Positions 18,053-34,060 of a DNA stretch of 64,000 nucleotides are shown piece by piece; the stretch's first letter is position 1; each line of letters begins with the position of its first letter. Position numbers and translations under genes: made by a program. Source of the DNA: Neocallimastix lanati (nom. inval.). Lineage: Eukaryota; Neocallimastigomycota; Neocallimastigomycetes; Neocallimastigales; Neocallimastigaceae. The notes under the pieces are model-generated. The model had not been told where the DNA came from and did no database searches. It saw only the letters and a list, made by a program, of their open reading frames with translations. The stretch is from positions 390,001 through 454,000 of the forward strand of contig JACVTC010000101.1 in assembly GCA_016946835.1 (NCBI GenBank), in the 5' to 3' direction.

Positions 18053-18837
18053 ATAAATAAATAATTAAAAAAAAAAAAAAAAAAACTTACATATATGTAT
18101 ATGTAATAATTATAATTGAAATTATAAATATATATATATATATTTATTACTTTAGAAATAAATTATTTATACTAATATGATATTTTATAAACTCATTAAA
18201 TAAACTTATTATTTTATTAAAATTATAATATTTTATAACTAATATAAAATATATGTATAACTTCAAGAATTAATTACTAAAATATATTAAGATTATAATA
18301 TTAATTAGTAAATGATTTTTTTTATAGTATTACACAATTTCATATTTATTAATTTATAATAAACAGTAACCATAAAAAAAAAAAAAACATTAAAAAAAAA
18401 AAAAAATAGTTAAAAGTATAAATTTTAATTTTTATTAAATATAAAAAATAATATACTATTTTTTATAAATATAAAAAATATTTACTATTTTATACTATAA
18501 AATAAATAAAATAAAAAAATTTTTTTTTTTTTTTTAAGATTTTTTATAAACTTTATTTCTTATTATTTATTATACATATAAAAAAATATCCAAACAAATA
18601 AAAAATTTTTAATCAGTTTAAAAAAGTATATTTTGAAAAATAAATAAACATTATTTTAAGCAGTAGCATGTTTAATTATCATAATACTTAATAATTTTAC
18701 AATTATAAAATTTTATAATAGTTTTTTTCTTTTTTCTTAAATTCTTCTTTATGTAAGTTCATTTATAAGATCATATTAGAATATATATGAAACATCTAGT
18801 ATAAATCTTTAAAAAGTTTATCATTTTTTAAAAGATT
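17344..18837. other. Divergent intergenic region, homopolymer-rich
   Basis: Promoter region shared head-to-head by the RhoGAP (-) and scaffoldin-like (+) genes. It contains poly-T/poly-A pairs at about 17560-17602 and 18011-18085 that could form long T:A hairpins. No gene was seen. Confidence 0.65.
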
Positions 18838-21800
18838 ATGAGACATTATTTTAGTTTATTAAAATACCTGTTGGTATTTTATGGGTATTTTAATATTTCA
18901 TTGTTTTTTAGTTTATTTACCAAAGGGAAATACTTTACTGGAATATTTGTTAATGCGTACTTAAAAAATATTACAACTTGTATCATAGTGGAAAATAAAT
19001 GTTTATATAATCAATTGGCTTCTATTAATTCATATTGTTATGAAGAAAATACATTTAGAATTTATCAAACCAACATACGAAATAGGAAATTAATAAAAAG
19101 AAATTTTTTCAAAGAAACAAATAGCATTGATGAAAACAGCGATAATTCAATAAATGAAAACTACAATATCGCTTTTAGATTTAATAGAAAAAAGAATAAC
19201 AATAGTGAAAACAATAAAAAAAAAATTGGAGAAAAATTTTTAAGATCTAACGACTTAAAAAGAAATAAAACAGAATTAGATATTACATTATATAAAGAAG
19301 GAAAATATTACAAAGAAAATAAAATTGGAAATGATAATATCAATGAATCTAAGAAAAATATTAATTATATTTTTAATAGTCCAAGAGTATCTTTAATTGG
19401 AAGATCATCAGAGTTAATAGATTATAGTTCAGAACTTTGTAAAATTGATTATGATAATTTTTCTAAACAAGGTGTTTATTTATTTGATTCATCCAATCAC
19501 TTAATATTTGATGTTTCAGTTCCTGTTAAAAGCATATATGTATGTAAGGAAGATAATGCCATTAATTGCTATTTACCAACAAATGATGGATTCTTTTTAA
19601 ATACTTTACAAAGGGGTGAAGTTATTGAATTATCTGGAGTACAAAAATTGAATACAATTATAACAAATATACAGCCAGAAGATGGATATTCATTTATTAA
19701 TTCAGAATCATTACCTAAAAAAACCAATAAATATAATAAAGATTTAATTATATGTAACTATAATTCAGATGAAGAAAAGGTACTATGTAATATAGTGGAT
19801 GGTTTAGAAGGGACTTTTTATATTCAAAAATCAAGTAAAGGTAATTATTTGATTGAATGTTATGATGGATATTGCTCAGAAAACAGAAATCCTAAAGATG
19901 GTTTTTATGTTAATTCTGTACCATCTTCAAATACTTTAATATATTGTAAAAAATATAATTGTTCACTACATAATTTTGAAAATGATAAATATTATATTGG
20001 AAATCAGCATACTGAAAGTGCTATTATTGAATGTAAGAATAATAATTGCTCATATAATAATGATATTAGTTCAGGTTATTACATTAATGCCGGTATTCAA
20101 ATAGAAGACGATGAAAAACCAATAATCTACTGTGATACCTTCCATATATGTACATCTCAAACAATAAATTATAATAAAAACGCACATTTTATATCGGCAT
20201 CAGATCCTGGCTACTTAATTACATGTAAAAATGATACATATTGCGAACAAGATGATTCCATAGCGAATATAGGTTATTATATTAATAATGCTTATGATGA
20301 AATATCCACAGAAGCAAACTTAATTTATTGTTATGATAAAAATGGCATTTCTCTAGATAGGGTGTGTGAGGAGGTAAATGTTGAATCTACTAATGCAAAA
20401 GGACATTTCATTTCAGGAGTTCAAGGACATTTAATACATTATGTTAAAATAAATAGAGAGAATTTTGATTTTATTCAGTCACGTCCTGAAGCTGGTTATT
20501 ATTTAAATAATGGTGATACTTATAATAATACACTTCCAATTATTTATTGCGAAGGGGCTACAAATACAACTCTGGCTCTTTCATGTAATCCTGTTGCAAG
20601 TAAAGATGGATATTATTTAATGCAATCTTCCAAAATTGGTGCTGATATAGATTATTATACTCAATTAATATTTTGTGAAGATTCTCTCTGTACTAATTTT
20701 AATCCTGTAAAAGGTTATTTTAAATACGCTTTAGACAGTAATTATATTATAAAGTGTGACGGAATTCAATGCTATTTAGATGAACCAGAAAATTGTCAAT
20801 CTTCATTTTTACCAAGGTTTTATTATCCGGGATATTGTTGTAATTATAAATCCAGTACTTATTTAATTGTTGAACCATATAATATCACTACAATAATAAC
20901 AGGAGTTGAATTTATGAATTATTCAATACCATTCCAAACTGATGATAGTATAAAATATGCCTATTTTAATGTGGAAAATTCGGATTTCCCAGGAATGACA
21001 ATAAATCAAGGAGCACTATACAAAATTACAAAAAATTCATTTACGTATTTCCCATATAATGACTATTTTATTATTACAGAAGACAATAAGCAACTTTTGT
21101 CTGTTAATTCAACTCTTTCGACAACATATGATTTAGAAAAATGGAGAATATTTAATTGTGATTCTTCTCATGAAATTTGTATTCCTGAAGAAAATTGTGA
21201 TGAAGTTAAATATATATTTTATGATCCCCTTGATTTAGGAATTGAATGTAGAAATACTACTTTAGAGATATTAAATAAAGAAGGAAACTATATTGATGGT
21301 AACAGTTATTTAAATAATGTTAATTATAAATAGTAAAAAATAATTATATAATATTTATTAAATAATATCAATTATTAATAATCAAAAATAAAATGAATTT
21401 ATTATTATTCTTATTGTTATTATAATTATTATTATTATTATTATTATTACTATTATTATTATTATAATTAAGATAATGATAAATTAATAAGATGTGATAA
21501 TACAGGAAAAAGTAAATTATTAACACCTTCCATAATTACTAACAGTACATTAAATGGTTATGATATAGATGTTGAATCATGTTATTTAATAAATTCAGGA
21601 CTTGATAACTCCACTTATCCTTTAATTAAATGTACACAAAAATCCTGTTCACTATTTGAACCAAAAAAAGGATTTTATTATGACTGCGAAGCTAAAAAAG
21701 TGATTAAATATAACAATATTGATGAATACTATTATCTTAATCATATAACAGAGTTTTCAACATTTTATATTAATGCTGGATCAAAATTAGTTAAAGAACA

Positions 21801-24282
21801 ATTAATTTCATGTAATTCAATTAATTGTATAATTGTACCACCAAACGAAGGATATTATCTTTCATCAAATAGTAATACTTTAATTCATTGTGATAAATCA
21901 AACCAATGTAAAGAAGTTAAAGCTGAAAAAGGTTACTATTCAGATCCAAATTCATTAAAAGATGATATAAATTATATTCTTCGATGTGCGTATAACTCTA
22001 CAAATGATTTAAATTGCTTTAAAGAGAAAGCTAATGAAGGATATTATCTTTCTACTCAATCATATACTCTTATTAATTGTGTAAATGATGATAAAACATG
22101 TCAAACGATATCAAATAAAGCTGGTATATACGTTTCGGCTGTTTTTAATCAAAAAGACGATAATAGTAAATTACGTAGAGATTTAGCGGCAACCCACAAT
22201 GAGAAAAATCATAATTTAATTATGTGTACAATAAACGAATGTAAAGAATTAAGTGAATTGGAGTTAATGGCCATTCCAGTTTGTGAATATTCTGAAAATA
22301 AATGCTTTATTTCATTGAGATATTCATCGTTTAGAATGGAAACCAGTTTAATAACTAAAGGTGGATTCTGCACCAACTATTATCACACAGTGCTTTATTT
22401 TGCAACCGATTCTATTAAGGCGGAACCAAAAGGAGAAGATTTAGATTACAATAAGTTATTCAAAAATCTTGACAAAAATTGTATTATTGCGTCAAGTCGA
22501 TATCGAGCTAACTATTTCCCAATTGATAATAATATATATAATATAGATGACTACCAAATATCCACAAAAACAGATAGAGGATACTACTTTATTGATGTGT
22601 TAAACCATGAATTGCTGAACTCAACTAACATTAAATATTATAATAATGATTCAATTCAACTCTTCAATTGCAATGGAAAATTCTGTTCTAACGAAAATGT
22701 AATGTCATCAATTACCTATTTTATTGATGTTAATAGAAAATTATTTAAATATGATCCATTCCATAAGAAATATAACTTCTTATACGATCAAAATATCATT
22801 TGTTCCTATAATAAAAACTTATGTCATGTATCAAAAAATGTAACTAATGAAGAAGTTTGTATTGGAGAAAATGGACATTTAATTTTTCTTCAAGATCAAA
22901 TAACACTGAAATCGGAAGGAGCATGTAGTATGGTAGAATCAGAAAATTTAGAAATAATGGTGTATTATAAAGATCTATATCGTCTTTCAGCTTTCACAGC
23001 TGTATTAATGGAAGAAAAAGGTTTCTATCTATTGAATAATAGTACTAAAACTTCAGCTGAATTAAAAGATTTTAAAGATACTTCACAAACAATTATTCTT
23101 TATGGATGTAATGGCAATATTTGTAAGGAATATACTCCTGTAGAAGGCGTTTATTACTATGATCGTCTTACGAAATATCTTTTCAAATACGAAAATAATG
23201 TTTGGTCCACGGTCAATGAAAGCGGTTATGCCAATATATCAATCTATCCAGGATTAGTACACATATTCAAATTTGAAGCTCATAACAATAAAGTAACCAT
23301 TTCCACAAATACGAAAATTTATGGTAATTATTATACCGTTGATCAAAAAATGTTTAATTGCGATGTTAATAATAATGAATGTCTGGAAAAAAATAGCACT
23401 GGATATGTAATGACAGCCCCAGGAGAAATTTATTATTGTGAATATAATAGTCATACAGGAGTACAGAAAATATATGACAATAAGAGTTTATCATCTACAA
23501 ATAATGGATACAGAAATATATTATCAAGTTGTATAAAGAAGAAATGTAAAATCGGAGAATATTATTATATGGACAATCATTATTATCAATGCAAAACAGA
23601 TTCTATATTTGTTTTAATGAAGAAAGAACAATGTATTGATTATTTAGATGTGGAAGATATCCGTAAAAATCACAAAGATATTGCTAACACAGAAGGATTT
23701 GGAAAATATATAATAAACTTTCCAACTAAAGATCAAGATAATTATCCTGATAATATTAAATATCTTAATTACCTCATTGAAATTAATAATAATTCAACAG
23801 CAGAAGATTCATCTTTATCCTTAGAATATTTATCATCAATATCTGGGGTTTTTCATAATTGTAGATATGATTTGGAAACTTCTACTATGGTATTTGATTT
23901 AATATGCTTAAATAATTATGTATCAATAGCAAAAGATCTAGCTGATAAGAATAATATGTTACTTGATTATAAAGATAATGGTATTGAAAAAGGAAACGCG
24001 TTTTATCATGATCTTGGTGGTATACTTTCTTTCAATAGAAAAAGAGAAACTCAGGATAGTGAAGATGATAAAAAAGTACTTAAAGAATTTGAAATTTCAT
24101 ATAAAAAGAATAATCAACCATTTATTTGTTCTACTAAAAATTATGGTTATATTGAATGTCAAAAAGATGATAATAATCCTGACAAATGTATTCCTAGTCA
24201 TGCAATTATAAAATATGAATTATCTATAAAATGTATATTAGTTATATTTATATTGAATTTTATAAGATATTTATTCAACTAA
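18838..24282 (+). CDS. Scaffoldin-like secreted Cys/Tyr-repeat protein with C-terminal anchor, two exons
   Basis: About 1,756 residues. Exon 1 is 18838-21298 and exon 2 is 21473-24282; a 174-bp intron splits a GAT codon and the phase matches. A hydrophobic N-terminus (LLKYLLVFYGYF...) suggests secretion. Residues of about 65-190 are Asn/Lys-rich linker. The rest is about 25 imperfect repeats of roughly 30-45 residues built on G-Y-Y-[LI]-x-[SN] ... L-I-x-C-x(4-6)-C, for example GYYLSSNSNTLIHC and GYYINAGIQIED. The last about 20 residues (CILVIFILNFIRYLF) are hydrophobic and fit a GPI signal or membrane anchor. This architecture resembles the ScaA-type scaffoldins of anaerobic fungi, whose repeats bind dockerins to assemble cellulosomes on the cell surface. 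Those proteins are often several times longer. The assignment rests on motif recognition; another adhesin-like repeat family is possible. N-glycosylation sequons are frequent. Confidence 0.68.
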
Positions 24283-25130
24283 AATCATTTTTGATATTTG
24301 AAATCAAATTCAATATATATATTTATATATAAATAAACAATATAATTAATGTCTATTATGAAATATCTATATTATATTTTATGTATTAAGAATTATAAAT
24401 AAATATTTATACACTTTTTTTTTATATATAATACATTATCAAATATATAAATAATAAATAATATAATGTATTAATAATTAATTTTGTATTAATAAAATAA
24501 ATTTTCATTAAAATACAAACAATTTATGTAAAAAATATTATAAAATATTAATATTATTTTTATCTTATATTTATATTTATTTTGGTTTATATTTTAAATT
24601 TTATTTAATATTTTTTTTTAATTCTATTTTCTAATAAAAATTTTAAATTTTATAGAAAGAATTAATTTCATATAAATATGTGTATAATTTTATTTCATGA
24701 AAAATAAAATGCATTATTGAAATTATATATATAAATATTTGAAAAAATAAAAATAAAAAATTAAAACTATATATTATAACTTATAAATATTATTTATTTA
24801 TGGATATTACTAATATTATTATTATTTTTTTTTAATAAATTTTATTGTGTTATAAAACTATAAAATTGTATCATTAAATAAAAAAAAATTAAAAATTATT
24901 ACGATTAAATTATTGAAATAAAATTGTTTAAATTTGATAATCTACTTCATATAAAATTAAAAATCAATATATAGTATTTAATAATAAAAGTTGAATCTCA
25001 AGTTTTAATCATTTATAATATTAATAATTTTCTTTTAAAATATTTTATTATATATATTTTCTGTTTTTTTTTTTTTATTTACATATTTTCAATAAAATTT
25101 TTCTTTATTATAATTTTTAATATAATATTT

Positions 25131-25180
<50 letters not shown>

Positions 25181-25300
25181 ATATATATACCTTTCAAAGA
25201 GTTTTTTAATTGTTATAAAGAATCTTAATATTTTTTTTTTTTTTGTAATTTACACAAAAAATCTAAATCTTTTTTTTATAAAAAGATTTAAAAATTTTTT
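24283..25300. other. A/T-rich convergent intergenic region
   Basis: Downstream of the scaffoldin-like gene. It includes a poly-T run of about 43 at 25134-25176. No gene was seen. Confidence 0.7.
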
Positions 25301-25308
25301 TCTATTTT

Positions 25309-25585
25309 AATTCTATAAGAAGAATTAAAAATTCTTATTAATTCTGTAAAAGAATTAAAAAGAATTTTTTTCAATTCTTTTCAATTCTATAAAAGAATTA
25401 TTAAGAATTTTTTTCAATTCTCTAAAAGAATTATTAAGAATTTTTTTTAATTCTTTTCAATTCTATAAAAGAATTTAAATTAATTTTTTTTTAAATTCTA
25501 TAAAAGAATTATTAAGAATTTTTTAAATTCTTTTCAATTCTATAAAAAAATTTAAATTTTTTTTTTTAATTCTATAAAAGGATTA
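25309..25585. repeat. Palindromic minisatellite built on AATTCTATAAAAGAATT
   Basis: At least seven imperfect copies of a unit whose core, AATTC-TATAAAA-GAATT, is self-complementary at both ends. Copies are separated by variable T-rich spacers and AAGAATTTTTTT blocks. Every copy can form a 5-bp hairpin, and neighbouring copies can pair with each other. It lies between the 3' ends of the scaffoldin-like and GH16 genes, closer to GH16. Confidence 0.8.
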
Positions 25586-25803
25586 ACAAAATTTATATTG
25601 TATATACATATATATGTATATATATTTTTTTAAATCATTTAAAATATTCTTTTGAAAAATTTTTTTTTTTGATTTATTCAAAATATTCTATAGAAAAATA
25701 AAAAAATTTTCTTTTAATTCATTCAAAATAATCTTTAGAAAAAAGAATTTTTTTTATCCTTTTTAATATTTGTTTTCTGTAATTCTATTTTTTAAAAAAA
25801 AAA

Positions 25804-27018
25804 TTATTTTCTTTGATAAACACGGACGTAATCAATGGCTAATTCTGGACGAGTCCATTGTTTAGAATGAACTTCTGGGTTGAATTCACCATATTGACCA
25901 GCATTAAAGAATCCACCACCAACAGCAACATTGAATAATAAGTGGAACTTTTGATCAAATGGTTGACGATTACCAGTGTATGGATTATTACCTTTACCAG
26001 AATAGAAACTTCTATTTAAGTCAACAGTGAAAGTTGGATTATCATCAATAGAAAAGGTTAAAGTATTTTCAGTCCAATCAATACCATAAACGTGCCAGCT
26101 ATTTTGAGCATTGGCAATAGTAACGAGTTTATCACTGTAAATATTGTTTGGCCATTGACCACCATAATGGATAGCATGACTAATACGATCTGCATCTTGA
26201 CCTCTAGCTTCCATAATATCAATTTCACCAGAGGCAGCCCATGTACCATAAACATCATCTTGTGGAAGCATCCAAATAGCTGGCCATAAAAATGGACCAG
26301 ATGGTAAAAGGGCCTTAACTCTAATCTTACCATACTTCCAAGCTAAGTTAGCAGCCTTAGAATTAACACGACCACTAATAAATGGTTGAGTCCATGAACA
26401 AGAACCTTCATTATCAAGTGTACATTTATCATTACCATGTAATTGATAGGCACCCTTGTAAATAGCCTTTAAATGTAATTTACCATCTTTTACAAAGATA
26501 GTTTCTGGGTGGTCAACATAACATTGCTTTTCAGCATTACCACCACCCCAACAGTTAACTTCTGGGGTCCATTTGCTACGATCAAGAGAATTTCCTTCAA
26601 ATTCATCAGAAAATACAAGTTTAAAACCATCATAATTCTTAATATCGTTTCCACTATTGTTACTACCAGTATTTGGTGCTGGTTGTTGTGGTTGTGAATT
26701 ATTATTAGATGGACCATAAACTAATTTACCAGATTCACAGTGATATTCAGAAGGATTATAGCAAGCACCATTGCAACTCTTCATACCACGTGGACATAAT
26801 TGACCATTATCACAACTGTATATAGCTGGATCAAAGCAACTTTCTCCACATGCAGATTGACCATTTCCACATTTTGCATTGTTTCCAGAACCATTATTTA
26901 CTGGTGGAACATATTCATCTTTGGAAGCACCATAAGCTAAACTACCACCTTGACAATGATATTCTGAAGGATTATAACAAGCACCACCGCAACTTCTCAT
27001 ACCAATTGGACTATATAA

Positions 27019-27081
<63 letters not shown>

Positions 27082-27426
27082 ATTAATATTCAATTTCGTA
27101 ATAAAATATGTTAATTAATTAATAATTTATATAATTATATAATTTATTATTTAATTATTATTTATATTACTTACCATAAAACACCATTACTACAGGAATA
27201 TAAATTAGGATTATAGCAAGCTTCTCCACAGCTATTTAAGCCATTTGCTAAAATATTTGGAAATTATTATTATTTTTTTAAATATACAAATTAGAAAAAT
27301 TAGTATAATTTCAAATTATTAAACTGTAATTTGTTATTTGTTAATAAAGCCTTCTTGGTACTTACGACAACCAGCATAAGCAGCACCAAAAACACCAATA
27401 CAAGTTAAAACCTTTGAAAATTTCAT
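25804..27426 (-). CDS. GH16 beta-1,3-glucanase (laminarinase type) with four CBM52-like modules, three exons
   Basis: A secreted endo-beta-glucanase of about 446 residues. Exons 27426-27366, 27247-27175 and 27010-25804 have consistent phases. The signal peptide is MKFSKVLTCIGVFGAAYA. Four short modules follow at residues of about 21-45, 46-73, 90-115 and 116-143, each of the form C-G-x-x-CYNPxxYxCxxGxL. They resemble CBM52-type fungal glucan-binding modules. A Pro/Asn/Gln linker leads to the GH16 domain (residues of about 155-446), opening with FSDEFEG. Its catalytic motif GEIDIMEARG gives nucleophile E307, D309 and acid/base E312. WPAIWMLP and the closing YVRVY strand are also typical. No CxxGYxCC-type fungal dockerin is present, so it is probably a free or wall-bound enzyme. 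Base composition and codon choice are richer in G+C than neighbouring genes. Substrates could be dietary beta-glucan or the fungus's own wall. Confidence 0.94.
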
Positions 27427-29324
<1,898 letters not shown>

Positions 29325-29332
29325 TGTAAGAA

Positions 29333-30172
<840 letters not shown>

Positions 30173-30179
30173 AGTCTAA

Positions 30180-30890
30180 AAAGCTATTTTTAAAAATGAT
30201 AAAAATAAAAAAATTTAACATGTACAATCAATATATATATTTTACATTAAATCAATTATTTATTTTTTGTAATTTATTTTAATTAAATTATTTATATAAT
30301 TATATATATATATATATAAATATTTTAATAATAATAATAACATTTATAAATTAATTTACTTAATAATAATAATAAAAATAATTTATTTTTAAGTACTCAA
30401 ATACTTATATTTTATAATTTATAGATAGATTAAACGAAAAATTATTATAAATCAAAAAAAAAATATTTATTTATCTATTATACATCTATTACTTTAGCTA
30501 ATTTTAAATCTATTTATTTAAGCTTAAAACTTTTAGATTAGAAACATAAAAACACAAAAGAATATTAAAAAATATATATAGTTATAAAATATGTCATTAA
30601 TACATATTTATTATTATTTTTTAAATTATTAATTAAAAATTTACCCATTTAGTTATTATATTAAAAAAGGCAAAATATATTAAAAATAAATAGAATAATA
30701 AATTATAAAAAATAAAAAAAAAAAGTTGTACTCATAATTAAAAAAAAAAATTATTTATATATATTATATTTAGTCATTTTAACTTTAATTTATAAATTTT
30801 TTAAAAAATTATAATATATAAAGTTATATTATATATACTAATAAATATTTTAAGGAAAATAAATAAATAAATTTAATTAATAAAAGTATA

Positions 30891-30921
<31 letters not shown>

Positions 30922-32750
30922 GAAAAGGCTTATATTAAAAATCATTTTTTAAATAGTTTTATTAAATTTTCCCATAATTTATAAATTTTTTTTTTTTGAA
31001 ATCTTTTAATAATAATAATAATAATATTAATAATAATAATAATAATAAAATTATAAATACAAAATAAATTATTAAAAATATATGAAATTTGTATTAATAA
31101 TAATTAATAATTATAATATTAAAAAAATAATAAAGATTTATAGTAATTAAATTTTTCATAAGACAGTTAAAAAATCTTATTATTTTATCTTTTATTCTTA
31201 ATAATACAATTTTTAAATAAATTTTAATTAAAAAAAAAATTATTATTATTATTATATTTTTATTGTTATTTTTATTATTTATATGTTTTTTATTTATTTA
31301 ATATAATAATACGCAAGTATTATGGTTAACAAGGAGAAAAGTTACATTTAAGATGTTTTATATAGAACTAATATCAAATAAATACATTTGTTAGGTATAT
31401 ATTAACAAGTTACACAAAGTATATTTAGAATGATTGTTAACATAGATTTATACATCATAAGATAAAAGTATTAACTATTTTACAATAAAACATAAATACA
31501 AATACACTTTAATAAATATAAGATAATATGAATGAATATGTAGTATAATTATTAAGTAGTTATCATTATTAATTTATTATTACATAAGAAATGTTTTTTT
31601 TTATAAAAATTTTATTTATATTTAAATTCAATAAAAAGGTAATTATAAAAATTTTACATATAAAAAAGTCACTCTTTTTTTATATATTCTAAATATAGCG
31701 TAATTTAGCATTAATAGTGAAAAATATTTGAATTAATTTATTTATAAGCCTCTTTTATATAATTAATATTAAAGCATGTATTTAATGTATTGAAATATGT
31801 ATGATCCATCAAATGTATTTTGTATGTATAAACAGCATTAAATTATGTATTCTTAAAAAATAAACCTTTTGCTTCAAATAAATAAACTTAGTAAATAAAC
31901 AAATATTGAGATTTTTATCATATTTTTTAATATTCATAAACTTAAATTAAAATTAAATTAAACTCTTCTACAAAATTCTACTTTTAAGAAAAAATTATAA
32001 TAAAAATCTATATTAATTAAAATTTAAATTATAAATATGCGTTAAAAACCTAAAATAGATAAGCTAGTGTAAAATAAAATTGTATAATTTATTTCGTCTT
32101 AATTTTATACAAAAGTCTACATTAAAACATTCTAGTTACTTCTCTAAAATAAAAATATTAATAAAAAAAATCAATAATAAACAAAATAATAAACAAAACT
32201 ATAAAAAAATTATCAACAATTATTTATAACGAAACTTATTGAAAATATTCTAGAACATAATAAAAATATTTTTTTGTCATATATTATTAATTTTTTAATA
32301 TAAACTTAAACAAAAACACGTGTTTAATTCTAGTTTTTTCGAATAATAAATAATCACTTTAAAAGTAACTTTCTTTATTGAATTAACTTGTAAATAGTCT
32401 CATAAACAGTAAACATTTAAATAAATAATCTTCTTTTATTTCTTTTATTTCTTTTTATTTCTTTTATAATTTAAAATGTAAAAATAGTTTTTTTCTTTTT
32501 AAAAATATAAATAGATGTAATATTTTCATTATTTATTTATTCCTTGTTTTTAAATTTTATAATTAATATACAATACTATTTCTTTTATTTAGATTAGTAT
32601 TTATATTCTGTTTTTATTTAATAATCATATTTAAATTTTATTATAATTTCAATGTAAAATTAAATAATTAATAAATAAATAAAAATTTATGATAAAACAT
32701 ATTTTTATTTTCTTTAAAAACATTTTTATTTTTAAGTGTTAAACAATATT
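30180..32750. other. Gene-free A/T-rich region
   Basis: Between the two broken elements. Only short simple tracts (AAT at about 31009-31050, poly-A at 30897-30916) are seen, and no coding frame longer than about 60 codons. Confidence 0.65.
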
Positions 32751-34060
32751 AGCATCTTTTAATAATTTTGAAATACCAAGTTAACACTTCCAACTCTATA
32801 TTGGATTAAGCCAATTAGCAGCATATTTCAAATTTAATTTGGATATTGCATTATTTAATTTAATTCTCAAGGTTTAAATCGACGTTATAGCTTCTATTAA
32901 TAATAGTTACGAGGGTGAAGAAAAATTGGTATGTATTGTAAAGAAGATACTTGAAGATGAAGATACAGTAAATGAGTTAAGGAAACTTGAAGGTCTTTCT
33001 CTTCAAAAATACATTCATAATGAAAATATTTTTTGCAAGTCTAGGTAGGGATTATAGAAATGAAATAGTAAAATTACTTTAAGAATACTTGGATATTATA
33101 GCAACATCTTCTAAAGAATTACCACCATAATAAAATCAGCTTGAAAGCGAATTCAAAACCTGTTAAACAAACATGTTATAGGATAACCAAATTTAAATAT
33201 GACATTATTAGAGAAGAACTGTTTAAGCTTATTAAGAAGATGTTAACTGTGCCATCTTATTCTGAATGGTCTTCACCTATTCCTGGTTCCAAAGGCTAAT
33301 GGAAAATGGAGATTGTTTGTAGACTACCGTAAGGGTGAATAGCTAACTGAAAAAGATTCTTATGTTCTTCCATATATAGATATAATCTTTGATAGTCTAG
33401 ATGGTGCAAAAATCTCTACATACTCAGGATATCATCAAATTCTGATGGACGAAGAGAGTGCAGAAATTACTGGCTTCACTACTAAATTCAGAAACTATCA
33501 ATTCATAGTAAATACCTTTTGAATTGACTGAAGTTCCTGCTACCTTCCATCGTGAAATGAATAGAATTTTATTCCCTTCAATCGGAAAGTATGTTTTCAG
33601 CTTTGTTGATGATATATTTATATATTCAAAACTTGTCGAAGAAGATATCAAACACATAAAGCAAGTATTGACTATCTTCAAAGGAAACCCAAATTAAAAA
33701 GCAGTATTGAAAAATATCACTTTATGCAAACTGAAGTAGAAGTTCTTGGTCACAAAATCTCTATTAAAGGTTTTAGTCCTCAAGATAGTAAAAATAGAAA
33801 CAATTAAAACTTGAAAAGAACCTATTAACGTACATGAATTGAGTTCACTCTTAGGTGCTATAGAATATTAAAGAAACTTCATAAATAATTATGTTAAGAT
33901 ATCGGTTCCTCTTTGTGAATTATTACGGAAGAATGTATCATATAACTTGGAAAAAAAAAAAGCAATAAAAGAGCTTTGATTACCTTAAAGAAATGTTAAT
34001 AAATGCACCTATATTAAAGGTTCCTCAGTTTGATGAAGAAATTTTATATATTTTTATTTA
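32750..34060 (+). pseudogene. Degenerate Ty3/gypsy retrotransposon pol fragment (reverse transcriptase)
   Basis: Fragments in shifting frames match a Ty3/gypsy reverse transcriptase. They are a W-x-SP-I-P entry motif near 33270, KANGKWR-FVDYR, the DGAKISTYSGYHQI block, and FVDDIFIYSK (near 33602-33631) carrying the catalytic x-x-DD box. LGHKIS and a ...SLLGAIEYxRNFI thumb/connection follow. The upstream portion (32750-33180) may be remnant gag or protease but is too decayed to name. Several stop codons and frameshifts show it is dead. No LTRs, RNase H or integrase were recognised. Confidence 0.85.

Noticed and set aside
26058..26717. Several open frames on both strands inside the GH16 gene
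   Set aside because: Shadows of the real frame caused by its higher G+C content.
25804..27426. The Cys-rich modules of the GH16 protein as fungal dockerins
   Set aside because: They lack the GYxCC and WG...WC pattern of anaerobic-fungal dockerins and instead match the CYNPxxYxC glucan-binding form.
33424..33681. 85-codon minus-strand frame in the retrotransposon region
   Set aside because: Antisense shadow of the reverse-transcriptase remnant.
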